This document shows positions 13,411-24,183 of a stretch of DNA of 64,000 bases, in pieces. Below the pieces are notes generated by a model that saw nothing but the letters and a program-made list of their open reading frames with translations, had not been told where the DNA came from and made no database searches. The position numbers and the translations under genes were made by a program. The stretch comes from Rhizophagus irregularis (taxonomy: Eukaryota; Glomeromycota; Glomeromycetes; Glomerales; Glomeraceae): positions 620,001 to 684,000 of the forward strand of contig NC_089434.1 in assembly GCF_026210795.1 (NCBI RefSeq). The letters run 5' to 3'. Position 1 is the first letter of the stretch. Each line of letters opens with the position of its first letter.

Positions 13411-13559
13411 AGTCAGCATATTAACTTTTGATATCAATAATGATAATTATTTATTTAATGAAATTTTATTTGCAAATATTAAAATTTAAGTCACCCATTT
13501 ACAATTTTAAAGAAAAAAATCACCATATATTTATTTTTATTTAAGTGTAAAAATAAAAG

Positions 13560-13950
13560 AAACAATAACAATAAATAAAAAGGATAAGTAAATTACAATG
13601 ATCAAGGAGAAAGATGCTAATCAAAAAATGAAATAACAGTGGGAGTAATGGAAAGTAATAGAAGATGAAAGGTAGTAAAAAAGAGTAATGAGAAGTGATA
13701 GGAAACAAAAAGGAGAAATAGGACATAATGAGAGATGAAAAGGAGTGATGGGAGACGAAAAGAAGTGATGGGAGACAAAGAGGAGTGATAAGAAATAAAA
13801 AGGAGTTATGGGAGACAAAAAGAAGGTGAAGAGGAACGAAAAGAAGTGATGGGAAACGAAAAGAACGAAAAGGAGTGATGGTAGACGAAGAGGAGTGATG
13901 GAAGACGAAAATGAGCGATGGGAGATGAAAAGAAGTGATGGGAAGATGAA
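13560..13950. repeat. Purine-rich degenerate tandem array
   Basis: Imperfect repeats of about 20 bp around GGAGTGATGGGAGACGAAAA. Nearly all bases on the plus strand are A or G apart from a T in each GATG. Such purine-pyrimidine asymmetry can favour triplex formation; that is inference only. Open frames on its minus strand are products of the skewed composition. Confidence 0.75.
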
Positions 13951-13959
13951 GTAAAAATT

Positions 13960-15010
13960 TATTAAAATTGTAAATTTAATAAAAAATTTTCCAATAAATT
14001 TTCAATCAATTTTTATAAAAAAAATTAAAAAAAAATTTCAAGCCAAAATTCTCGATACACTTATTAAAAAAAAACTATTATCAATAAAATTTTCTATTAA
14101 GATTTCTAAACAAAATTCTCCATCAAAAAAATAAAAAAAATTTTCAACAAACAATTCTCTAATGAAATTCTCAATCAAAAAAAATATCCCGATTAAAAAG
14201 ATTCTTACCACCTATTAAAAAAAATTCTCAAAGAATTTCTATATCAAAAAAAAAACTCTCCTATTAAAAAAAAATCTTTACCGAAATTCTCTATCAAAAA
14301 AAAGTCTCCCCTGTTAAAAAAATTTACACTAACGAAATTATCTATCAAAAAGAAATTCTATGATGAAATTTCTATCAAAAAAAAAAAAAATTCTCTGCGA
14401 AATTCTTTAATGAAATTCTCTATCAAAAACAATCCCCCTATTAAAAAAAAATTCTCTAATAAAATTCTCCGTCAAAAAATACTTTCACCTATTAAAAAAA
14501 TTCTCAAAAGAAATTCTTTATCAAGGAAAACTCCCTCAATTAAAAAAAAATTCGTAACGAAATTCTCTATCAAAAAAAATTTCACTTGTTAAAAAATTTT
14601 CTAACGAAATTATCTATCAAAAAAAAATCTTCTCTATTAAAAAAATTCTTCAAATAATTTTCTACAAAAAAAAAAAAATCTCAAATAATTCTCTATCAAA
14701 AAAATCTCTCCTGTTAAAAAAAATTGCTCCAACAAATTAAGTATACGTCAAAAAAAAAAATCTTATTCAAAAAAATTCTCCAATGAAATTTCTATCAAAT
14801 AAAAGTTAACGAAATTATCCATCAAAAAAAAAAACTCAGAAATGTCCCTATCAATGAAAAAAATTTTCTAACCAAATTTTTTATCAAAAAAAATCTTCTT
14901 ATTAAAAAAATTCCCAATGAAATTCTATCAAACAAAGCCTTTGCCTATATTAAAAATAAAAATTCTCTACAAAATTTGTTTATAAAAAAAAGCCAATAAA
15001 AAAAAAAAAT
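13960..15010. repeat. AT-rich degenerate tandem array
   Basis: More than twenty degenerate repeats of about 45-60 bp containing AAATTCTCTATCAAAAAAAA and CTCCTATTAAAAAAA. No coding potential; a short plus-strand frame here only mirrors the repeat. Confidence 0.75.
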
Positions 15011-15034
15011 TTTTTTTTAAAAAAAATTAAATGG

Positions 15035-15175
15035 CAGGTATAAAATGGCGGGTACCCGATATGTGAAACGGCGGGTACCCGATATGTGAAGCGGCAGGTA
15101 CCTGATATGTGAAGCGGCGGGTACCTGATATGTAGAATGGCGGGTACCTGATATTTGAAACGGCAGGTATTCGAT
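15035..15175. repeat. 23-bp satellite array, right
   Basis: About six copies of GGCGGGTACCCGATATGTGA plus three bases. The first half of the unit equals that of the left array, while the second half differs (GATATGTGAA against GTTATAAGAA). The two arrays therefore diverged or were homogenised separately. Confidence 0.85.
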
Positions 15176-15408
15176 CCCTTAATAATTTAAAATTTGGTCC
15201 AAAATAAATTAATAAACCGTTATAATATAAAGCTTAAATTATGTAGCGTATACACGTTGCTTTTTATGGCGGGTTACCCCTGAAATTGACAGGTTAACCC
15301 AACAGAACAGGGGTAACCCGCCGTGAAATATAACGTGTATACGCTATGTTTTGTAGCGTGTACACGCTATGTTTTGCTACGCACTTTTGACCACTACCGC
15401 TTGCCATA

Positions 15409-16600
15409 AGATAGTCTTCACTTACGCTATTTATCACGAAAATGTCATCATAAAAAAATCTTTTTTAATTAGATAGATCTTTTTAAGAAAAAGATGAAAC
15501 AATTGAAACATGAGAGTGTCATAAAAAATCACGTGTAAAATCCCTTAAAATCGAGTAAATTACGAGTGAAAAAAAAATAATTGATCACATGGTATAAATC
15601 GGCTCCACTTTTTTTCTTATTTTATGTATTTATCAAGAAACGTTAGAATCTTTTCAAGAGAGCATATTTATTAATAATTGTAAAATTTTTTATTCATTTT
15701 TGTATCATACTAATTATAATTACTGTATATGAGAAACAACTTTTTAGAACATAATGGTTAAGTCACATATTTTAAATGCTTGATTTTAAAGACACTGGTA
15801 TGATAGGATAACTTGAGATTTGGAGAATATTAGTTATAACATTAAATGATTATTTTTATAAGGACCAAAGATTTAAATGTCTAAAACGTTAGACAAAATT
15901 GGTTCAAAAATTTTAATTGGCATTTTTAAAAAATGGGAATATTTACAATTTACAGTAATACATATAAACATATATTTCTTAATTCATATTTGATTGATGA
16001 AATACCTCGAGTAATAATAAAATATGTTTTCCAATTAAGATCGGACAAAAAAAATTTTTAAATTCTCGTAAAATAAAATTTTAAAAATGATACGGGGGCG
16101 GCTTTTTTTTAATGTATTTTTTTTATTGTATATACAATTGGTATCACGAAATAAATTGATACAAATCATCAGATCGTTTAAATACATAGCGAAAACCTTT
16201 TTCTAAGCATGGTAACAATTTATTGTAAATGTAGAATATCATTCCAAATCAGTTTTTGGCTGGGAAGGACTTGAAAATATGAATATTGATGAATTTTATC
16301 AAGATGTGGTTAGGACGAGAGTTATGGGATAAGATCATAAGAATATCACTGAATTTTTAGTCATACAAGACTAAGTGAAAAGGAAAACATGGGAGACTGT
16401 AATGCAATATGGAAAATATGTTAATGTAATAATGTAATAAATATAGTAGTTGTTATCAAATAAAGCAAAAATTATAAATTACTTATGTGAATCACGTGTA
16501 AAATTCACGTGAAAAAAATCGAGTCAAAAATTTAAATATACGAAAATTTTTCTTCGACTCTAACTAACCTAATAAACTAAAGCGATTTATTTTACTTATT
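15409..16600. other. Intergenic, no feature seen
   Basis: AT-rich DNA with short A runs. No open frame, repeat boundary or RNA gene could be supported. Confidence 0.4.
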
Positions 16601-17460
16601 TTTTGAATACACAATATGCATAATATATTTATGTATTTAATACAATTAATAATTCTATGAAAAAAAAAAATAAATCATTAGCATGTGATATTGTGATACG
16701 TTAAGCAATGAAAAAATACTTGGTAAAAATTAAGGCGCGACACAAGTTCGTTAACGCAGTACCGCATAGTTCATAAATAGGTGCATTCTAATTTGTTATT
16801 TTAATTTTTACACACTTTTTCATTGTTTTGGCTTTATTTTATTTAAAAGAAAATTATTAATAACCTTTTTAAAATATTCAATATTCGTTTACTAATATAA
16901 CTAATAATCAATAAACATTATACAATATTTAATTTTTCATGGCTTCAGGCTAATAAATTTTTTTGCTAAACTATTTATTTCTGACTTTTAAAAATAATTT
17001 TTTAAGCAAAATTTCCATTAAAATTTAAAAAGGATTATAATAAAGTTTAGTATGCACATAATTGAAAAGATCTTTTCATTTTATGTCTGAAGTGAGTACA
17101 TTAAATTGATTCAATTCTTAGTAAATAAAGTAGATGTATGTCATGTCAGTCAATCCATAGGAATGATGCAAAAGTATACGTTGGACATTTGGATATTTGG
17201 AAAAAATTTAATAACGGTAATTTTCTTGAGCGAAGCGAAGGAAATATTTCTATACTATCTCGTGTTAACTCATTCATTTTCTTCCATTGATACACTAACG
17301 TCATCTCAATTTCTTTTTGGGATGATCCTAACCCTGCTTCCTTTCTTTCTGATTATGCGTAATTCTTTAATTTATGAATATATATATTTTGCGTTTTTAA
17401 GTACACTTAATTACACATTTAATACAATTTAATAATTTTTGAGAAAGACATGAAATTTGA
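16600..17460. repeat. Dispersed repeat family R, copy b
   Basis: Probably the most complete copy. It shares with copy c a block around 16690-16760 (TTAAGCAATGAAAA, GCGCGACACAAGTTCGTT). With copies a and c it shares the block at 17145-17345 (CCATAGGAATGATGCAAAAG, GAGCGAAGCGAAGGAAA, CTAACGTCATCT, GGGATGATCCTA). An open frame at 17106-17432 lies entirely within the repeat and is not accepted as a gene. No terminal repeats were recognised. Confidence 0.6.
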
Positions 17461-18029
17461 TTTTTATCAAAAATTACAAAAAATTTTGGTCATATCGGCG
17501 GATTTGATTACTTTGCGTTAAGAAAAAAGTCTTATAATTTTCATTGCGCAAAATTACCAGAAAATCATCTGATAAACGGACTTGTGATTATATAACATGT
17601 TATGTTAAATCAATAAATCTACGTTCGTAAAACTTATAAGTTTTAAATGAAATAGACGAAAAAAACCGTTTCACTAATAAAAAAATTTATTTCTCATTCA
17701 TATAATGATTTATGATTAAAAAGGGAGTATACTTCAATAAAACAAAATGTAGAATATAATCTTAATAATCATAAACATTTATACAGTTTTTTGTACACCT
17801 AACATAACAATGCCACCCTATTATGTAATTTTAAACTCATTAATGTATTTATTATAATTTATTCAATTTAAATAAAAACTTTAAAATCTTTATAAAGAAC
17901 TATAAAATTACAAAAATATCAAAGAAAATAAATTCAGCAAATTATGAGAGAAAGGTCACCTCTAATTGTTAATCATAAAACTTACTAACGTTCCCAAACC
18001 ATAAAGCCTACTCACATGAGAGTCTAAAG
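17461..18029. other. Intergenic, no feature seen
   Basis: AT-rich with no supportable gene or bounded repeat. Confidence 0.4.
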
Positions 18030-18300
18030 TTCATATTCTAGTCCAGAAAGTTACCCACGAGAAAAAGAAAGGATCGTCTTACTAAATCATAATTCCCACT
18101 CACACCTTTTCATACCGACTGAAGTCCAAAGTCCAGAAAGATATTAGTACCTATAAGAAAAAAAAAGAAAGAAATGTTAATATAGATCTAACGTTCTCAA
18201 ATCACAATTCCCACCTACACCTTTCCATACTGGAGTTCAAAGTCAAAATCCGCGTCTAGAAAGATATCTACAAGAAAAAAAAAGAAAAGAACGTTAGTAA
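18030..18300 (-). repeat. Two tandem exon-like units
   Basis: Two diverged copies of about 118 bp. On the minus strand each begins after a pyrimidine tract ending in TTGTAG or TTATAG, then reads ATATCTTTCTAGACG or GTACTAATATCTTTCTGGAC, GACTT, GAAAGGTGTA and GTGGGAATT. They resemble the exon-like segments at 30.8-33.0 and 51.2-52.1 kb. No reading frame is kept. Confidence 0.55.
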
Positions 18301-18539
18301 ATTAACATACTCTAATCCCCTAACCACTACTCTAACTCACAAACTACTTACCTTATTCCTTTATTCATCCTTCAGTTAGTCAGGCCGTAATCTATTTTTT
18401 TTTAAAAAAAGAAAAATAATAAAAAAATGGAAAGTTATTAATGTTTATTTGTTTATCAGAAATTCTTTTTTTAGACGTGAATTATTTTTCACAGATAATA
18501 TATATATATTTTTTATTAATTAACGTTAACTAACCTTTT

Positions 18540-19023
18540 ATTTCTTTGTAGGTAGTTCCTTTCAGCTTAAGAACTTCCAGTAAGTCTTTTTAACGTCATA
18601 TATGTTTTTTTGTTAATTGACGTTAAGTGAAAATACAGTATCTTTTTTCTTGGCCCTGAAGTTTCCTGTAATGCTATTTCTAAAGTTCTTAAGGTAGTTG
18701 TCAATTTATTGTTATTTACCTATTTTTCACGTTCTTTTGTCTTGCTAACTTCACTTCCTTCTTCAGATATGAAATTAATAAAAGTTTCGTATTGAGAATA
18801 AGGTGAGTCTTCCTTCCGTCTTATTATGTTATATTCTTTTTATTTTTAAAACAATATTAACAAGTTTAACAAGTTTCTTTTCTTTCTTTATAGATAGTGA
18901 CTTTCTTTTATTCCCTCTATTTTTTTTTCGTTCCTCTATTATTCCCTATCTTTTTTTTGTCCCTTTTCTTTTATTTATTCCTTTGTTCCTTTTTATTCCG
19001 TTTTATCTCCTTTCACTTTTAAT
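18540..19023 (+). other. Exon-like segments leading into a frame remnant
   Basis: Plus-strand segments bounded by pyrimidine-AG and GTAAG/GTGAG: 18552-18579 (TTTGTAG before, GTAAGTC after), 18767-18802 (CTTCAG before, GTGAGTC after), and one opening near 18893 after TTTATAG. The last part, 18890-19020, is a pyrimidine-rich low-complexity tract that ends in an acceptor-like TTTAATTTAG before the next feature. They may be 5' exons of that remnant. Confidence 0.35.
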
Positions 19024-19416
19024 TTAGAAGGTTTTCATAAATTTATTAATGATTGTACTTATATACCTGTTACAATTATGTTCACTTCACAACCATATGA
19101 TGGGGTACCAAGAGAAGGTGTTATAATCATTTCGAAAGAAAATTTTAAAAACATTTTGAATCCGTTTTCCCCACGGGCAAAATTTGCCATTATCAAGGAG
19201 ACCAATCCCAACTTTTGATATAGAAATAGGTTGTTGAACACTCATGATGGTGTTGGTGCTACTTCTATTGATAAAGCTTTAGAAAAACGGCCATATTTTG
19301 ACGATGAGGGGTATCTAAAGATAAATCCAAATACAAAAAAATTGGATTATCACCCATTTAACATATCAAAAAAATTGTCCATTGAAAACCGAGATACTCC
19401 TTCCGTCTATTATTAA
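19024..19416 (+). pseudogene. Unrecognised protein-coding remnant
   Basis: A plus-strand frame of about 130 codons with ordinary protein composition (EGFHKFINDC…PYDGVPREGVIIISKENF…; then THDGVGATSIDKALEKRPYF…NPNTKKLDYHPFNIS). It is interrupted once, or holds an unrecognised intron. The right half opens with ATG at 19231. I do not recognise the family. The exon-like segments just upstream suggest it was the last exon of a spliced gene. The stretch to 19798 has no further coding signal. Confidence 0.45.
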
Positions 19417-19803
19417 ATATTCACAATTTAAATGTGATTCGTCTTAAGTTACCGTTCTTTGCAAAATGAAAAAAAATACATACCTTTTTTCAGTTTAAGA
19501 TTTGAAATTCATGATTATCAATTTAATGTTCTTGTCATGCCATGTCACCAAAAAAGATACGGGCACGAAATTTAATTAAAGCTATAAATTCCATTTTTAA
19601 GGACAACATTGCGGCGGATTTATGAATAAGCAAAAATCCCCTGTTGCACCCTCGGGAATTAAATTGATTATGATATTGATTAAGTTTTTTCCATATTGAG
19701 GCAATATACGAATTTGCATAAAAAAAATGTCAAATAATGACGCATCCTCAATACATAGAAAGATTTGGTATACAAAAAAACTTTCCGGGTTTATTTTGAC
19801 TGT

Positions 19804-20625
19804 TGTAATGTAGGGATTGGAATCGAAAATCGAATCTTTTCAAGATTTTTCTTATAGACGACCAATCTGACTTTGAATCAGTTTCTAATTTCAGCAAAAA
19901 TAATCAGCACTTGGCCGGCATGAAAAATTACTTTAGAGTCAGGTTAACTTATATGTAAAAAAATGCTGAGAATCGATTCTCGAGAATCGATTTTACTATG
20001 TTTTGTCGATTTGCGATTAATCGATTCCAATCCCTATTGTAATGCCGTAATTTACCTAAGGAATTTATTAATTGTGGGATGCAGTATTATAGTTAGTTTG
20101 TGTATTTTTATCAACTGCGGTCCGGAAAGACCATATTAAAAGGATTAACTGCGGTCCAAAATAACGTTACTATCAAGTTGAATTTAATAGGATATATATT
20201 TTTAGAAATGGGAATTATTATGTTTATCGACATAAGAAATGAGGAAAAAGGTCAGAGGTTAAAAATCTTGAAAAACTAATTTTTACGAAAAACGAAAAAT
20301 GAAATTTTTGAAATTCTAATGATGATGAGAAAAAGATCTATTAACTAATTAAGGGTAAATGTGAGAAAGTCCTAATTGAAAAACATCAAAAAGGAAAAAG
20401 GGAAAAATCTTAGGAAATATTTTGGGAATTTATTTTATTATATAAATAGGGGATAAATTCGATTAAGGAAAAAGCACTTCCAGAATTCTATTTTTATTTT
20501 TTTTATTACATTATATTAAACCAATCATTATATCATATTTGTGTAATTTATCATATTATTAATAAAACATCGTTTTTTGTTAAGACTGCGGTGGCAACGT
20601 AGTTTACTACGGGCGCAGGTCTTAC
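19804..20625 (+). mobile_element. Solo LTR fossil, probably Gypsy-like
   Basis: The element runs from TGTAATG to TCTTAC(A) and is flanked by ACTGT on both sides (19799-19803 and 20626-20630), giving a 5-bp target duplication (4 bp if the TG…CA rule is kept). Inside are promoter-like TATATAAATAGGGG (about 20439-20452), AATAAA near 20560, and a downstream segment with GACTGCGGTGG and GGGCGCAGGTCTTAC, as in an R-U5 region. No internal genes are present, so it is a solo LTR left by recombination. A hAT-like MITE sits in its first bases, so the LTR is older than that MITE. Confidence 0.65.
19811..20036. mobile_element. hAT-like MITE, 226 bp
   Basis: Inverted ends TAGGGATTGGAATCGA are exact for about 16 bp, flanked by the perfect 8-bp duplication TTGTAATG (19803-19810 and 20037-20044). 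Eight-base duplications fit the hAT superfamily. The interior carries several AATCGATT and CGATTAATCG motifs. It belongs with the 382-bp MITE at 41314, whose ends begin TAGAGTTTGGAATCGA. No gene; it has inserted at the first bases of the solo LTR. Confidence 0.88.
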
Positions 20626-20883
20626 ACTGTTCATTAGTAAATTCGCCAAAATTTGGTGATCAATATTTAAATTTGGTGACATGACGGACATGACGGACAA
20701 ATTTTGGGTATTTCATAAATCTGCCGTGATGAAACACTGTCAAATATTATATTTGTTAGGAAAAATAACCAATTAAACTTTTCATAGTAATTACTTAATT
20801 TCTTTTTATAATTTTAATATACAAAAATAATTCAATGCATATATATATTATAATAAATTATACATTATATTAAGTATACGAAA

Positions 20884-23247
20884 TCATTCTGTGCTACAGA
20901 ATGTTGTGCGATAAACTTTACGATTAGTTTCATTCGTCGCTTTTAAAAAAATTTCCATGGATCCGAAACGTAGAGTCAGCATCACGGGACGATTTGTTCC
21001 CAAGTGAACGTCGGGTAGATCAACATTGAACTTACCCAAGAAATTCATCTCGGGCTCATCACAATATGTTGCACTATATTTGGAAGTGTAATAAATGCAG
21101 AAGTCTATGGAGGTTTGATTTGGATAAGACGGATATAAACGCTCAGAAAATTCTTTGTCTACATCCACCTGTACTTCTTTCTCGGCCATTAAAAAAAATT
21201 TGTCGATTCTACCATTGCTATCTTTACGAGATGGTGGATCACCAGGTTGCTAGTATTAAAAATAAAAATTAATGCTGTACTCTTGCTAGACTCTTTGCTT
21301 TTTTATTTTATTGACGCTTACCCATTTAGGCGAAATTAGAACTCCATATGTCCATTTCAATACTCTAGTGCTCACTGCTTTTGTATCAAGTCCATATTCA
21401 CACGCACCACTTACAACCGCAATAACCGGACGAGGTGGGACTGTAATGAAGAACGTTTAAGCATAAATTGAATGTACTCGCTCTCCTTTTTATCAACTAC
21501 CAACAGACAACGAACATACCTGCTATTTTGATTTTGTGTTCGAATGCTTGTTTAACTCTAGTTTGAAGATATTTCGATTCGCTAAAACCTCCGACCAAAT
21601 ACATCATTGAACAATCCGGACATTTCTTCAACTGGTCCTTAATCAATTTCAAAATCTTATCGATCACTGGATCAAAAAACCCTTTTACTGTCTTAAAATC
21701 GAGATCAATAATCCAATCATCCTCACGCAGTTTATTTTTTTCAGATCCGGTAACATATTTCTTAAGAGCCGGACACTTTCTCTCAATGTCCCACTCAAAA
21801 GTTCCGAAGTCGGACTCTTCGCCAGTGAATGGAATTTTAACATGAAAACAGAATTGCTGTACCATATAATTGACCTGGCCGTAGTTTTTCTCTTTTAGCT
21901 CGTTCATCGCAGATTTACTTACTTTCTTTTCAAGAAATTCTAGAAATTTATCATCTACATAGGATCCACCGCAAAAATCTTCTGATCTCATAGTCGTTTC
22001 TCCTAACTTATTATCTGGTAATAATTTCCTAACGGTTAAATCCACGGTCCCTCCACCACAATCAACAATTAAGTATTTGGCTAAATATAAAATAATATAA
22101 TTATTTGTAAGGTTATAAAAATGAACTAAAAAAGGCTTAATAATATATACCTCCAGTTGATAACCCGTGTTCCTTTAATATACTCATACAATGAATCGCT
22201 GCTGCTTCCGCTATAAAATCAAACCGAGTATTATCAAAATATCACATGAAAATGAATTACACAGTATTTATTCTTACGTTCGGTGGTAAACTGAAGACCT
22301 AGTGTACCAATCCTTTTGATCAATCCGGCATCAAATAAGCATTTTCTCATTATTGACTTTGTTTTCTCAGAGAATCCTAAAATAATAATTTTTAATATTT
22401 GCATATATACAGTACGTTTTTATAAACTTACCAGAAGGCACGGTAACAATAATTCGCACGTGATGGTAAAAATCAACATTAGACCAACAACGTTTGATTT
22501 CATCTTTTATAACCTACGAAATCACAAAACCAACTGGTAACTTGTTCTATATAACTGGATGAGAAGTACAATGTATTTTATCGTTATACCTTTCCTAAAT
22601 AATAATAATAATAATAATAATTTTCGCCACGCAATTAATTTTTGGACCCAAAAAATCAGTGAGCATAAAAGCCGAAGGATACACAGTTAATTACCCATTT
22701 CACGAAGATAATCAGTTATTGCTCTCTCAGGAGTAATTCCATCCGGTAATTTAGGCTTTTTGCTTTCCGGGACGTCACCTAAATGAAGTTTAAACAACTC
22801 AACCGGTCTTGGTTGATTATTCTTAGCTTTTTTGGAAGGTTCGCCAGCTAGTGCCTTAGCTCCCCATGCAATAACGTCTTCATAGTCTTCGTCATATTGC
22901 AATACGGTATTTGTTTTCATAGGACCTTTAATTCCCAGCCAATTATCGTTCACTACAATTTCTATTTTCTCCTTTTCGGGTTTAATATAGGCGAAAGAAA
23001 AACCCTAGTAAAAGAATGTGACGATTGTGACGTTATCATTACTAGTTATTCGGATATTGACAAACGATAGCTTAAAAAAATTACCGAAAATGTTGTGCCA
23101 AAATCTAAGAATGAAAAAGACGATTTATTAATAAAAATAATAAATTTTGCTAATAATAATAAATAACTAAGATATTGCTTGGATTTTACCTATCCCAATA
23201 ACTACACGTGCATCCTCTACCGGAGGTTCATACTCAATTGGAATCAT
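20884..23247 (-). CDS. Hsp70-like ATPase gene E (HSPA12-type), tandem copy 1
   Basis: Ten exons: 23190-23247, 23085-23104, 22695-23004, 22590-22594, 22432-22513, 22278-22376, 22151-22210, 21520-22080, 21322-21440 and 20884-21249. They give 559 residues in frame. Hsp70/actin-fold motifs: GIDFGTTFSGF (phosphate 1), VTVPSGFSE, TTEPEAAAI, LIVDCGGGTVDL (phosphate 2) and YLVGGFSESKYLQ (adenosine). The canonical substrate-binding and lid domains are not evident; the last 120 residues form another region, as in HSPA12-like proteins. It is likely a cytosolic ATP-binding chaperone-like protein; its client is unknown. Exon 4 is only five nucleotides (GAAAG). The N terminus is ten residues shorter than in the neighbour because the upstream coding part was lost; the start is the first ATG in frame. 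Confidence 0.88.
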
Positions 23248-24183
23248 TTTTTTGTGGGAGAAAATTTTATGTACTAATAATAAATGTATCGAACGTACTG
23301 CACGTATATAAACCAAAAGAAATTTCGGAGTTTTTAAACGTAAATAAGGTTGAAATAATTCCTTTTATAGGTGACCATTTCACTCAATCACTCAATCACC
23401 GGGAATTATTAAAAAAGAAAAGATTTACATCTGGTTTTGTTTAGGTCACTCATATGAAAACATGCTTTTATCAAGCTTAGATAATATTTTGTGTTACATG
23501 ATTCCGATGTTTTGCATTTAAAATGTATAATTGCATATCAAATGAAAAATCATACATCTAACCCAAGATTATCGAATGAAATGTTGAAATGTATGATTCC
23601 GCGAACTGATGAAGGAGGGAGTAATGCGGGTCTCAGCATCACGCCCAGTTACTTCTTTGCTTCTGTAAATTTTTACATCTAATTATTTAATTTCTATCAC
23701 TAAATATAAAAGATTTTAAGTTTCGCATGCAAAAAAATTTCAAATTTCAAACCTATAACGTAAGTTACTGACATTAGCATTGAAGAAAAAAAAATAAAGC
23801 AATATCGATGGCGTAGTATTTCCGATTTACTTCCATAGTTATACTTCATTTTAATAAAATTAAGAATATACGAAAAATGATTGAAAGTTCGTTAAAATAA
23901 CAGGTAATTTATATAATGAATTTAGCAGTATAGTCGTTTATCGAGATATTTCACATTTGGCACATTTTATATAAATAAATAGCACGTAACTTTAACGAAG
24001 TTTGAGATTCATTCAATAGAATGTTCAGAAAAATGAAATCGTAAATTTATTATACTAACGTGCGTGAACTGAAGATGAAGTTCTTTTTTTTAAAAAAATA
24101 ATTTAATTATACATTGTTATTATTATATTTATAAATAACATTTTTATTCGCTATATATAACATAGTTGATATTGATAAATTAT
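23248..24183. other. Spacer between tandem Hsp70 genes
   Basis: About 0.94 kb holding the promoter of gene E and the 3' region of gene F. Two short plus-strand frames (23208-23444, 23491-23682) have no supporting features. No repeats recognised. Confidence 0.4.

Larger units (their letters stand above)
13039..15408. mobile_element. Fold-back-like element made of satellite arrays
   Basis: Long, imperfect inverted ends (about 13039-13210 and 15235-15408) start TATGG(A/C)AAGC and share TGGTCAAAAGTGCGTAGC and a set of ACATAGCGTGTATACGCTATG-like palindromes. AGATAG at 13033-13038 and 15409-15414 looks like a 6-bp target duplication. Inside the ends are arrays of a 23-bp unit carrying GGCGGGTACC, about eight copies on the left (13215-13410) and about six on the right (15035-15175). 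The centre is a purine-rich array (13560-13950) and an AT-rich array (13960-15010). There is no gene. It can only move with outside transposase. The nearest known form is a Foldback-type element, but the family is unassigned. Confidence 0.75.

Noticed and set aside
13093-14592. Several frames inside the fold-back element
   Set aside because: They simply translate satellite arrays.
16681-16760. Possible small RNA gene in the conserved block of repeat R
   Set aside because: Conservation is explained by the repeat; no promoter boxes or foldable tRNA-like form.
17106-17432. 108-residue frame
   Set aside because: Fully within repeat R copy b; not conserved in the other copies.
23208-23682. Two plus-strand frames upstream of Hsp70 gene E
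   Set aside because: The first overlaps exon 1 of gene E on the other strand; neither has features.
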